A stretch of 64,000 bases of DNA from Segatella copri (GTDB lineage Bacteria; Bacteroidota; Bacteroidia; Bacteroidales; Bacteroidaceae): positions 1,671,001-1,735,000 of the forward strand of contig NZ_CP137557.1 of NCBI RefSeq assembly GCF_019249655.2, written 5' to 3'. The notes under the pieces are model-generated. The model was not told where the DNA came from and did no database searches. It saw only the letters and a list, made by a program, of their open reading frames with translations. Positions 51,683 to 59,870 of the stretch are shown here, piece after piece (position 1 is the stretch's first letter; every line of letters starts with the position of its first letter). Both the position numbers and the translations under genes were made by a program.

Positions 51683-51736
51683 TGTCTGAAAATATAGAAT
51701 TAACAAATAAAATATTAACGTAAAAACAAATAACTT

Positions 51737-52732
51737 ATGAAAGCAAGTAAATTGAACGACGAAGAATCAGCAGAAAAATTGATGGAGGAATTTGGAGAGG
51801 AAGTAGAAGAGAAGCTTAGATTGGGACTGAGCAAGGAGGATCTCTTCTTTATTCATAATGAGTATTTTGAGGTCAACCCTATATTCAAGTACTACGAAAA
51901 GGTACTTCGTTGTGCTAATGTTGCCAAAAGCGGGTATATATCTATAGATGCTGTATCTATGAGTGAAGATGACTGTTCTGAAGTAGCTTTCTATTTTATC
52001 ATGAAATTTATTGATAAAATATTAGGTATGATACCAAAGGGAGAAAAGAATTCGGATTCTATTGTGTTCTGCATGCGAAAGGTACCCTTACAACTTTGCA
52101 ACTTATATGAAGAGATATGGGGAAAAGATGAATCTGATAAATATGACAAGAACTCTATTCTATGCAAGAACAGAATACTGGCAGCTACCGAAACTATTTA
52201 TATTGTACTAAGCTATGTTTATTTTACGGAAAATTTTAGTTGTGCCGTTTTTGACTCTCTCTCGTATAATCCTTATTTTCCAAATGAGTATGGTTTAACA
52301 GGAGATGATTTTCGTTTTATTGTTGCAGTGGGTGACCTGGACTGTTCTCAACAAAATACAGAGATTAAGAATTATATGAGAAAAACATACAATAGACTAT
52401 CCCCGAAAAAACGCATTTCGAAAATCATAGATGACCATAAAATGAGCGGTCGTAACGCCCGCATCAATCACTCCAATATTTATATTAAAGATGGTAAGAA
52501 GACGGGAATTGTTGTTGTGCTGGAAGGTATGGCGAAAGCTGGCTGGCTGGTAGATCATAGAGGTGACAAGATCACAAATATTGGTGATAGTGTTGAGTTG
52601 ATTCTTGAAAAATTGTTTAATGATAAAAACCCAAAAAATGAGGCGCAACTGTTGTCTCATGCCAAAAATGTGGGATTGGCAGATATTACGCATTTTATCG
52701 ATGAAATAAAGCGTTCATTTCCAGGCAGTTAA
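51737..52732 (+). CDS. Protein of unknown function in the accessory island
   Basis: 331 residues, not recognised. No signal peptide or membrane segment is evident, so it is probably cytosolic. The N-terminal ~130 residues are acidic and helical (SAEKLMEEFGEEVEEKLRLG). The central part has aromatic-rich helices. The C-terminal ~110 residues (RISKIIDDHKMSGRNARINH, then KKTGIVVVLEGMAKAGWLVD) look like a separate basic alpha/beta domain. The gene has an excellent promoter and a leader hairpin with a T-run, so expression looks regulated. It lies between the RAYT and an ISL3-type element whose insertion is just 44 bases after its stop. AT-rich composition suggests transfer. Confidence 0.7.
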   Translation: MKASKLNDEESAEKLMEEFGEEVEEKLRLGLSKEDLFFIHNEYFEVNPIFKYYEKVLRCANVAKSGYISIDAVSMSEDDCSEVAFYFIMKFIDKILGMIPKGEKNSDSIVFCMRKVPLQLCNLYEEIWGKDESDKYDKNSILCKNRILAATETIYIVLSYVYFTENFSCAVFDSLSYNPYFPNEYGLTGDDFRFIVAVGDLDCSQQNTEIKNYMRKTYNRLSPKKRISKIIDDHKMSGRNARINHSNIYIKDGKKTGIVVVLEGMAKAGWLVDHRGDKITNIGDSVELILEKLFNDKNPKNEAQLLSHAKNVGLADITHFIDEIKRSFPGS

Positions 52733-52776
52733 AGGATACTATTGAAAAGTCCATAAATTCTGCAAGTAAAACTAAA

Positions 52777-54639
52777 GGTTCTTCTCAAATTTTAGTACAA
52801 AGCCCCAATTTTTATATGAAGGAGCAATATTTTTGAGAAAGTTTAATATAAAAAATTAGCGATTGTCTCCAAAAATATGTAAGTTTAAAGTGATCATAAA
52901 ATATGACTTACAATGGATACAATCGCTAACAGATGCAAAATTATAAAAAAGATAAGGAACAACCAAATAAAATCCGATATAAATGCTTCTATGGCCGGAG
53001 AAAAACTTCTTATGGACATTTTTCCTGCCATAGATGGCTTTTTTATCACAAGTTGTGACTTCTCTTCCACGGAACTCAAAATGGTTCTCGTGAGTACGGC
53101 TACCCATGCCTTCTGCGACCGTTGTGGCCAGAAAACCACTCATACCCGTGGCTGGCAAAAGAGAACGGTCACGATGTGTCCTTTAGGGTGTAAACGGTTT
53201 GTTCTCACCCTTTACATGCGCCGTTTTTACTGCCAGTCTGATAAACATATATTTGTAGAGCAACAGACGAAGTGGCTAAACAAATATGCAAGATTCAGTG
53301 TAAGATGCATAGAGTTGATGAACCAGCTTCATATACATATGTCATCTGTGTCGACCTCCAAGGTCATGAGAAAGATGGGAATCACCTGCTGTCCAAATAC
53401 TTGCATAAATCATTTGAAAAAGATCCAAAGACTTCCAGACAGGACTGCCAGGAATATAGGCATAGATGACTTTGCCAAGAGAAAGGGACATACCTATGGC
53501 AGTGTTATCGTAGACCATGACACAGGCGAGATTTTGGAACTGATAGACTCTAGAGATTCTTCGATTGTGGCAAATGTCTTGAAACAATACAAGAAAGTCG
53601 ATACTATCACTCGTGATAGGGGACGATGCTTCATTAAGGCTATCAAGCAAGGAGCCCCATCAGCACATGCTATCACAGACAAATTCCATGTCATTGAAGA
53701 CTTGACGAGCGCAGTCTTTCCAAAGATTCTGCAGGAGTTTTTGCATAAGAGAATGGAGTTGCTGACTCAAGGTCTAGTTGGTCCCATTAAGCCACAAATA
53801 AGTAGAGGTTGGCTTTATACCAGCATATATGCAGTCTTGGAATCGATGTGCAAGGATACAAGAAGAATCAAGAAAATGGCTGAATGGAACACTTTCATGG
53901 ATCTTTATGCAAGGCAAGGACTGACTTTGAGTGAAATCCATGACAAAACAGGGTTTGATGGATTTAAGATGGGAAAGCTAAGGAACACCAAATATGAGGA
54001 CTTGCTCAACCCAACGCAACTAAGGGCTTACAAAGCCATAGAATCTATTACAAACAGGATTCTCTGTAAAAAGTCATTGGATTACTCTGTGGTTACCAAG
54101 GGGTTACATTCTACAGAGAAGAAAGAAATACTGAAAAGACTTCTTTTTCTACTGAGAGAAAAATGGAAGGAAGACTGGAAGGCATACGATGATGCCTACA
54201 AGGCATTTCTTGCAAAGGCAACTATCAGGAGCGAAGAGTATGACCTTTGGAATTCAATAGTTCACTTCAACTGGAAAACCAAGACTGATACAGTCAGATT
54301 GTTTCTGCAGGACTTGCATATTACCGATTTAGCCTATTATATAACAACATTTCAAGGCATTTTGAGCGGAGAGGTCAAAATGAACTTGTACAAATGGATT
54401 AACATGGTCATAGGATGTGGTAATGAGAAAATGGAAAAGTTTGCCAAAGGACTGATTAAGGACTATTCCGCCATCAATAATTCTATTGCTAGCAAATTGA
54501 ACAATGGAATCCTTGAAGGTTCGGTCAACAAGATAAAGACCGCAAAGCGAATTATGGGTGGAAGAGCATCGATTTCTCTTTTGCAGATAAAGGTCTCCTC
54601 AAACTTAGATACATAAATGTACCAAAATTTGAGAAGAAC
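52777..54639 (+). mobile_element. Complete ISL3-family insertion sequence (1,863 bp)
   Basis: Terminal inverted repeats GGTTCTTCTCAAATTTTAGT (52777-52798) and, inverted, 54618-54639 match in 21 of 22 positions. The element holds one transposase gene and has an 8-bp target duplication, as expected for ISL3. It inserted between the unknown 331-residue gene and the promoter of the next small gene. Confidence 0.93.
52913..54616 (+). CDS. ISL3-family transposase
   Basis: 567 residues. An N-terminal zinc-finger region (AFCDRCGQKTTHTRGW and KRFVLTLYMRRFYCQ) is followed by the DDE domain: IGIDDFAKRKGHTYGSVIVD (first Asp), VDTITRDRGRCFIKAI (second Asp), AITDKFHVIEDL, and a late part GILEGSVNKIKTAKRIMGG (last Glu). 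This order is typical for ISL3 transposases (DDE_Tnp_ISL3 with zf-ISL3). The frame is intact and runs to 23 bases from the right end of the element. Only one copy is present in the window. Confidence 0.94.
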   Translation: MDTIANRCKIIKKIRNNQIKSDINASMAGEKLLMDIFPAIDGFFITSCDFSSTELKMVLVSTATHAFCDRCGQKTTHTRGWQKRTVTMCPLGCKRFVLTLYMRRFYCQSDKHIFVEQQTKWLNKYARFSVRCIELMNQLHIHMSSVSTSKVMRKMGITCCPNTCINHLKKIQRLPDRTARNIGIDDFAKRKGHTYGSVIVDHDTGEILELIDSRDSSIVANVLKQYKKVDTITRDRGRCFIKAIKQGAPSAHAITDKFHVIEDLTSAVFPKILQEFLHKRMELLTQGLVGPIKPQISRGWLYTSIYAVLESMCKDTRRIKKMAEWNTFMDLYARQGLTLSEIHDKTGFDGFKMGKLRNTKYEDLLNPTQLRAYKAIESITNRILCKKSLDYSVVTKGLHSTEKKEILKRLLFLLREKWKEDWKAYDDAYKAFLAKATIRSEEYDLWNSIVHFNWKTKTDTVRLFLQDLHITDLAYYITTFQGILSGEVKMNLYKWINMVIGCGNEKMEKFAKGLIKDYSAINNSIASKLNNGILEGSVNKIKTAKRIMGGRASISLLQIKVSSNLDT

Positions 54640-54671
54640 CAAACTAAAACAATGCTTTCGCCGAATAGTCG

Positions 54672-54679
54672 TATATTTG
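54672..54679 (+). promoter_or_regulatory. -7 box after the insertion sequence
   Basis: TATATTTG. The matching -33 region would fall at about 54648-54651, directly at the insertion point, and no good -33 box is present now. The insertion may have weakened this promoter. Confidence 0.45.
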
Positions 54680-54788
54680 CAGCGCATTCCTACGAAGGGG
54701 GTGCCCGATATAAATGTATTATTTCGGTGTGAGGCCTTATGCGGAACAAAACATCAAAGTCGGAATTTATTAATATAGAATTTCGATA

Positions 54789-55228
54789 ATGAACAACAAG
54801 GAAACAATCTTGACAGGTATCAAAAACCTGAAAATGCAGATAAAAAGATTAAAGACCGAGGTTTATGCCTTGGAGAATGTGGTAGGAGAAATGGAGAATT
54901 CTCTTGATAGTGAAGATACTAATGTAACTTGTACTGATGAGCCCGTATTGCCAAAGTCCTTAGACTTTCAAGAGATGAAGGACTTGCTGGATAAGCTTGC
55001 AGAAGCTGGTATCCTGAAGGCATCCTATGCCTTGAAGAACCAGTCGTGGACTGAGCGTAGCGAATTGTTGCATTTCTGTCTGGAAAAGTACAGAGAAAGT
55101 GCATGTGGAAGCCTTTTGCAGACTTGTGGCATTGTGACAAAGGTGCAATGGAGAGTGCTTACCAGAAGCATTGTGATACTAAAGCTGCAAAGCTTTATTA
55201 TAAGAAATTGGAGCGAAGTATTGGGTAA
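54789..55228 (+). pseudogene. Small gene of unknown function with a frameshift
   Basis: The first ~94 codons are coiled-coil-like (NLKMQIKRLKTEVYALENVV), then DFQEMKDLLDKLAEAGILKA and WTERSELL. At about 55065-55072 the protein-like reading moves to another frame, which continues FLSGKVQRKCMWKPFADLWH, then GAMESAYQKHCDTKAAKLYY and KKLERSIG before TAA at 55226-55228. In the original frame the sequence after the shift is unlike a protein (to 55241). I know no family name. A plain one-base mutation is likelier than programmed shifting, since no slippery heptamer is seen. Confidence 0.6.
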
Positions 55229-55281
55229 TACCAGTTGGTAGCCTACCAACCGACTACCAAGCAGGAACCAAAAATTCGCCG

Positions 55282-55323
55282 TACCTTTGCCCCGCAATCA
55301 GTTGATAAAGCTGGTTGCGGGGC
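55282..55323 (+). promoter_or_regulatory. -7 box followed at once by a hairpin
   Basis: TACCTTTG (55282-55289). Its last base begins a 13-bp-arm hairpin (55289-55301 and 55311-55323, one mismatch) that ends in CTTTTCT. The start codon of the next gene is 90 bases further on. Confidence 0.65.
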
Positions 55324-55412
55324 TTTTCTGTATCCGGAAACCTGGTACCACTTCTGGTGTATGGAATTTGGCGAATGGTCGCAGCCTCAATCATATAAAA
55401 TAAGTATCAGAT

Positions 55413-55946
55413 ATGAAAGAACTGATTCCTTATATTTTTGAGCATCCGCAGTACGGAAAGCTCAGAGTGGTGGTGGAAGAGGACAGAATTTACTACGACC
55501 TCTTCGATGTGAAGAAAATCTTCGTGAAGACGGCGCAGCAACTCTTCGAGGTTATTGCCGACTCAGAGGGAGAACTGAAAAACTTCAATGTGGTGATGAA
55601 GCCTGCGAAGAAGAACCAGCACAACCTCTTCTACAGCGATGAGGTCATGGGTGTGGAAGCCGCACACAGAAAGAAGAACGTGGCTGCTAATTTCAACTTC
55701 TGCGACGAGAAGTTGGTTGCCGACATGGTGGATGCTGAATGCGCCACAGAAAAACTGGCTGCCAAGTGGGTGCTGGGGTATGTGAAGAAGTGTGTGAACG
55801 ACCCTGTGATGTCGATGACTCATGCGGCACAAGGCGTGGTGATGATTTCAGACAACACCATCCTGGAGCCTATCAACATCTATATGGATGTGACGGGGAT
55901 GCTCATCATCAACGACCAGCTTTTTGGATTAATACATGCTTTCTAA
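55413..55946 (+). CDS. Protein of unknown function, first gene of the DUF3987 module
   Basis: 177 residues, not recognised with certainty. The beginning (PYIFEHPQYGKLRVVVEEDR, then YDLFDVKKIF) is reminiscent of the Bro-N/antirepressor start of phage proteins (f..GkiRvv..dg..yf...Dv), but the rest does not follow that family clearly. No membrane segment. It has a -7 box and hairpin leader at 55282-55323. Two genes downstream lies the DUF3987 gene on the same strand, so the three are probably one unit of mobile-element origin. Confidence 0.65.
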   Translation: MKELIPYIFEHPQYGKLRVVVEEDRIYYDLFDVKKIFVKTAQQLFEVIADSEGELKNFNVVMKPAKKNQHNLFYSDEVMGVEAAHRKKNVAANFNFCDEKLVADMVDAECATEKLAAKWVLGYVKKCVNDPVMSMTHAAQGVVMISDNTILEPINIYMDVTGMLIINDQLFGLIHAF

Positions 55947-55989
55947 AACTTTTATATATATACTTTCTAAACTTTTGAATATATTTATT

Positions 55990-56451
55990 ATGAGTAAGAC
56001 TAGTTTTGACGCTGCAGCTCAGGCTGCAATGGCTAAGGATGCAGCCAAGGCTGCAAAGCAGGCGCTTTTGAACGCCCAGAAGGTGGATGCCAGTATTATT
56101 ACTGACGAGAGTGGTAAAATTGCTATCCGCAAGTCGCCATGGAACGATGCGGAGATTATCTCGGATAATCCGAAGGTGATTCCGGGCAGACTGGTGTGCA
56201 GCGGTGGTGATTTCGGCGACCAGCTCGATTTCAAGCCGTATGCTCAGACGGGCGAGAAGAAGTATACGGAGATTTTCCATACCTCGCATGGCGCCCTGAG
56301 AACTTCGCCGCAGCGTGTGTTTGCCTCCTTCTCCTTCCCGAAGGAGATGAACAAGGCAGACATCATGAAGTACCTTTACAAAGAGGTGCTGGAGATGAGA
56401 GGTAAGGTTAAGAAGTTTAAGGAGGACATTGCATGGGAAGAGTACAAGTAA
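55990..56451 (+). CDS. Protein of unknown function upstream of the DUF3987 gene
   Basis: 153 residues from MSKTSFDAAAQAAMAKDA at 55990; the longer frame begins inside the previous gene. The Ala/Lys-rich helical start (AAAQAAMAKDAAKAAKQALL) is followed by a mixed part (KFKPYAQTGEKKYTEIFHT region, QRVFASFSFPKEMNKADIMK) and a charged C-terminus (MRGKVKKFKEDIAWEEYK). I do not know the family. It overlaps the next gene by 19 bases, which suggests translational coupling with the DUF3987 protein and a shared function. Confidence 0.7.
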   Translation: MSKTSFDAAAQAAMAKDAAKAAKQALLNAQKVDASIITDESGKIAIRKSPWNDAEIISDNPKVIPGRLVCSGGDFGDQLDFKPYAQTGEKKYTEIFHTSHGALRTSPQRVFASFSFPKEMNKADIMKYLYKEVLEMRGKVKKFKEDIAWEEYK

Positions 56452-59153
56452 TGGCGCTGAACCCTGCACGCAAGGGCAACATGGGAAGAATCAACTCTTC
56501 CCAGCCCCTGGCGGTGTACGACCAGCTGATAGCCCAGCCGTGGTTGAAGGGGGTGATAGGGCAGATTCGTGGCGAGAAACCGATAGCTGGTGTGAATGCT
56601 CAGAATGCTCAGGATGCTTCGAAGGCATCGGATGAGAAGTATGAGAAGGCGCTGGCGAAGGCTAGGGAGGAACTGAAGAAGCAGTTGCCTTTCAGAGCCA
56701 TCCACTACTCCTGCTTCAGAAACAACCACCGTTCGCAGGGCGATGCTGATCCCGAGAGTTTCCTGTTTCAGACCACCGTGGATGTGGATGATGCGGAGTA
56801 TGTGGAGAAGGCGCTGGAGAAGGCTCGTGAGCTGAACTGCAGCGACACCATCTGGAAAGGCATGCTGCTGCATCTGGAGTATTCGGCCAGAAAGAAGCTG
56901 CATATTGATATCCGAATGCCGGTGGGGATGACCATCGAGGAGACGCAGCGTGCGTATTGCGAGGCTTCGGGGATTCCCTATGACAAGAGCTGCATCACGC
57001 CCGAGAGAATCATCTTTATCACGGATAAGGATTCCGAGATTTACCGCTCTAAGGAGTGGTATGGGGTGCTGCCCGCAGAGGAGATTTCGTTGAGAAGAGA
57101 GGCTTTCCTGAAGAGGGGGCTGACGATTGATGGCAGGGGTGTGGCTAACGCAGTTAATAGTTTAGAGTTAAAAGTTAATAGCCTTCAGAAAGTTAATAAT
57201 TTAGAGTTAAAAGTTAATAGCCTTCAGAAAGTTAATAATTTAGAGTTAAAAGTTAATAATAATCATAAAGTTCAAAGTTCAAATCTCAAAGTTCAAAGTA
57301 ATGACCATGTTCAAAGTGAATACAATCGATTTCAGGGCACTAACGGCGATAACGCTGTTTATGCTGGCACTGCTGTTCAGCCTGCCCAACCTGGTGATAG
57401 CCATCGTGTTAATGATTCTCATCTCAGCCCTGCTGGAGATAATCAGAATGCTGGCGGAGTGGCAATCCAAGAAGCTAGTGAGAAGAATCTCATAGCTTTC
57501 GAACTCTTCAAGGAGGCGGCGGGATTGCAGGGAATGGATATCGATACCATCGGTTCCCGTCATTCTTCCCTGCTCGCTATTATGAGCGCAGGAGCTTCTA
57601 GAGTAATGGGAGAGGATGAGCTGATGAAGGTGGTGGCAAAGAAGATGCCTAGCTATTACGAGGAGCGTGACTGCCATCAGCTGATTCATGATTTCTATGC
57701 AAAATATGGTGACAGTTCGAAGCCGTTCTCTCGTGATGTGATCCGCATCAATGCCACGGCAGAGAAACAGGCCATTCAGCAAGTTGACAGTTTACAGTTT
57801 AAAGTTAAAAGCTCAAACCTCAATGCTCAAGGTAATGATGGCGAAGATGAATATCCACCAGCTCCACCCATGCCCAAGAAACTTCCCAAGCTCGTAGAGC
57901 TCCTGGTATCCCAGTCTCCTGATATCTACAAGCCTGCCGTGGCTTGCGCCATCTTCCCTCCTCTGGCCACGCACCTCTGGAAAACAAGATTCAGATACAT
58001 TGATAATGTGGAGCATGAAGCTACCCTAATGTGCTGTCTGTTAGCTGGTACAGGTGCTGGTAAAAGCTGCGTGCAGATGCCGATTTCGATGATTATGGAG
58101 GATATCCGTAAGCGCGACATGGAAAACCTGCAGCGTGAAAAGGAGTGGAAGGAAGAGATGATGCGCAAGGGATCCAACAAGGATAAACGCAAGCGTCCAG
58201 ACAATCTCATTATTCAAGAGATTGATGCCGACATGACTAATCCGGCTTTCGTGATGCGTACAGCAGAGGCTAAAGAGCACTTCCTCTATACTTCGCTTAA
58301 CGAAATAGATCAGTTTGATGCCTTGAGGGGTATTGGAAATCAGCACTTCCGAATTATGTGTCTTGCTTTTGACCCGGGTAATATCTATGGACAAACAAGA
58401 GTCGGACTTCAGAGTGTTACCGAGCGTGTTACCATCCGCTTCAACTGGAATGCTTCCACCACCATCGAGAAGGGACAGCGTTACTTTTCAAAAGTGCTGA
58501 CCGACGGACCGCTGAGCAGAATCAATTTCTGTACGATTCCCGAAAGAGAAATCGGCGAGAGAGTTCCTGTGTATGGCAACTACGACGATCAGTTTAGAAA
58601 GAAGCTGAAGCCGTATATCGAGAACCTCTGTGCTGCCACGGGGTTGATAGAATGCCCGGAAGCATACGCCTTGGCAGATAAACTGAGTGAGGAGAATGCT
58701 GATTTTTCGCAGGTTATGCAGAACAGAATCTACGAGAATTTCACCTTCCGTGCCAATGTGATTGCCTATCTGAAGGCTTGTGTGCTTTATGTGGCAAATG
58801 GCTACAGATGGGAGGAGGAGATTGAGGATTTCGTCCGCTGGAGCGAGCGTTATGACTTGTGGTGCAAGATGCGGTTCTTCGAGGAGGATATCCGCAATTC
58901 TGCCAACAGGGGTGAGCATTCCAACAAGCGCGGACCTTCCAATCTTCTCCAGGCGCTGCCGGATATGTTTACCGAGCAGCAGGTGGTGGATGCACGTAAT
59001 GCCTTGGGGCTGCCGAAAGAGGGTACGGCTCATCTGCTGGCTACCTGGGTATACAGAAAATATATAAGACGTGGCAGCAATGACAGTCACAATAACAGTT
59101 ATCACAGTTTTACGAAGCTTAAGTACAGACGCGACGGGCTGGATTTGAGTTAG
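56433..59153 (+). CDS. DUF3987/VirE_N-type primase-helicase-like protein
   Basis: 906 residues. AAGGAGG (56419-56425) supports the ATG at 56433; an ATG at 56451 overlapping the upstream stop is possible. The N-terminal ~230 residues resemble the BT4734/VirE N-terminal domain (RAIHYSCFRNNHRSQGDADP). A low-complexity linker follows (about 240-300) with three 13-residue repeats (VNSLELKVNSLQK). The C-terminal DUF3987 ATPase (about 470-890) has Walker A LLAGTGAGKSCVQMPI near 540 and FLYTSLNEIDQFDALRG further on. Such proteins come from integrated mobile elements; a helicase or primase role is inferred. The linker repeats match intergenic AT-rich repeats in sequence. Confidence 0.85.
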   Translation: MGRVQVMALNPARKGNMGRINSSQPLAVYDQLIAQPWLKGVIGQIRGEKPIAGVNAQNAQDASKASDEKYEKALAKAREELKKQLPFRAIHYSCFRNNHRSQGDADPESFLFQTTVDVDDAEYVEKALEKARELNCSDTIWKGMLLHLEYSARKKLHIDIRMPVGMTIEETQRAYCEASGIPYDKSCITPERIIFITDKDSEIYRSKEWYGVLPAEEISLRREAFLKRGLTIDGRGVANAVNSLELKVNSLQKVNNLELKVNSLQKVNNLELKVNNNHKVQSSNLKVQSNDHVQSEYNRFQGTNGDNAVYAGTAVQPAQPGDSHRVNDSHLSPAGDNQNAGGVAIQEASEKNLIAFELFKEAAGLQGMDIDTIGSRHSSLLAIMSAGASRVMGEDELMKVVAKKMPSYYEERDCHQLIHDFYAKYGDSSKPFSRDVIRINATAEKQAIQQVDSLQFKVKSSNLNAQGNDGEDEYPPAPPMPKKLPKLVELLVSQSPDIYKPAVACAIFPPLATHLWKTRFRYIDNVEHEATLMCCLLAGTGAGKSCVQMPISMIMEDIRKRDMENLQREKEWKEEMMRKGSNKDKRKRPDNLIIQEIDADMTNPAFVMRTAEAKEHFLYTSLNEIDQFDALRGIGNQHFRIMCLAFDPGNIYGQTRVGLQSVTERVTIRFNWNASTTIEKGQRYFSKVLTDGPLSRINFCTIPEREIGERVPVYGNYDDQFRKKLKPYIENLCAATGLIECPEAYALADKLSEENADFSQVMQNRIYENFTFRANVIAYLKACVLYVANGYRWEEEIEDFVRWSERYDLWCKMRFFEEDIRNSANRGEHSNKRGPSNLLQALPDMFTEQQVVDARNALGLPKEGTAHLLATWVYRKYIRRGSNDSHNNSYHSFTKLKYRRDGLDLS
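57153..57269 (+). repeat. Three 39-bp in-frame repeats in the DUF3987 linker
   Basis: Units 57153-57191, 57192-57230 and 57231-57269, each 13 codons (GTTAATAATTTAGAGTTAAA-like). A further degenerate part with AAAGTTCAAAGTTC follows (57270-57300), and a short one at 57781-57812. The same words occur in non-coding spacers of this window. Confidence 0.85.
59087..59111 (+). repeat. 25-bp sequence shared with the nested inverted repeats at 48.7-48.9 kb
   Basis: TCACAATAACAGTTATCACA and five more bases, identical to 48720-48744. Here it lies in frame and codes for HNNSYHS near the end of the DUF3987 protein. Confidence 0.85.
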
Positions 59154-59183
59154 CTTACTGGGTTTATTACACATAAAAACATA

Positions 59184-59750
59184 ATGCTTATGGAAATAGT
59201 TTTAGAGCGTATAGCGAAGAAGAATTCTTATACCATCGGCCGCCTCTATATCTTGCCCGATGCCGACGTGAAGCGCAAGGCGCTTTCGGGCAAGAAGGCG
59301 GGCGACAAGAGAAGTTTTCTTCATCAGTTTGACTTGCAGAAGTTGTCGAAGGACGCTTACTTCTGCGACACCCTGGAGCCTACGTGGCGCAACCTGAAGG
59401 GTGTGGAATTGAAGCCCGAGGAGGAGAAGGGCAAGTATGGCAGGGAGAGTGGCAAGGTGGCGAGAAAGATTCCGGGCCACACCGCCATCCCCGAAGGATC
59501 CTATCGGGTGCTCGTCACGATGTCGCCGAGGTTCAGGCAGTGGCTGCCCTATCTGCAGGGCGTGCCGAATTTCGAGGGCATCCGTATCCATGCCGGCAAC
59601 TATCCCGACGATACCCAGGGTTGCATCCTGGTGGGCGAGAACAAGCTGAAGGGTATGGTGGTGAACTCCCGCATCTGGCTTCACCGACTGATGAAGCTGA
59701 TGGAGGAGGCGCAGCAGAAGGAGGAATCCATCTGGATTACCATCATCTAG
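59184..59750 (+). CDS. DUF5675-family protein
   Basis: 188 residues; the ATG at 59190 ([15 protein letters not shown]) is an equally good start. Signature parts are [44 protein letters not shown] and [20 protein letters not shown], as in DUF5675 (PF18925), a family found with phage-like lysis and mobile modules. The function is unproven; the HxGN...D...GC pattern recalls L,D-transpeptidase/YkuD-like active sites, which is only a resemblance. It is the last gene of the module and is followed by a strong terminator. Confidence 0.85.
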   Translation: MLMEIVLERIAKKNSYTIGRLYILPDADVKRKALSGKKAGDKRSFLHQFDLQKLSKDAYFCDTLEPTWRNLKGVELKPEEEKGKYGRESGKVARKIPGHTAIPEGSYRVLVTMSPRFRQWLPYLQGVPNFEGIRIHAGNYPDDTQGCILVGENKLKGMVVNSRIWLHRLMKLMEEAQQKEESIWITII

Positions 59751-59779
59751 ATTTCTGGAAGAATCATCTGGTATAAAAA

Positions 59780-59820
59780 AGAGGGTGTGTCATGTACTTT
59801 TGACACACCCTCTAGTTTTT
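59780..59820 (+). terminator. Terminator after the DUF5675 gene
   Basis: Perfect 13-bp arms (59780-59792 and 59801-59813, AGAGGGTGTGTCA) and T-run. Nearly the same as the hairpin at 47542-47575. Confidence 0.88.
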
Positions 59821-59870
59821 TATGCTTTTTGCCCTTAACAGGCTACTGACTTGCTGACAAAAATCCCAGG

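Larger units (their letters stand above)
52769..54647. repeat. 8-bp target-site duplication of the ISL3-type element
   Basis: AAACTAAA at 52769-52776 and again at 54640-54647, directly outside the two terminal repeats. The flanks match exactly, which implies a recent, simple insertion. Confidence 0.9.

Noticed and set aside
57301..57495. 64-codon hydrophobic plus-strand frame inside the DUF3987 gene
   Set aside because: Looks like one membrane helix but overlaps the main gene in another frame; no separate start signal. Kept out for lack of support.
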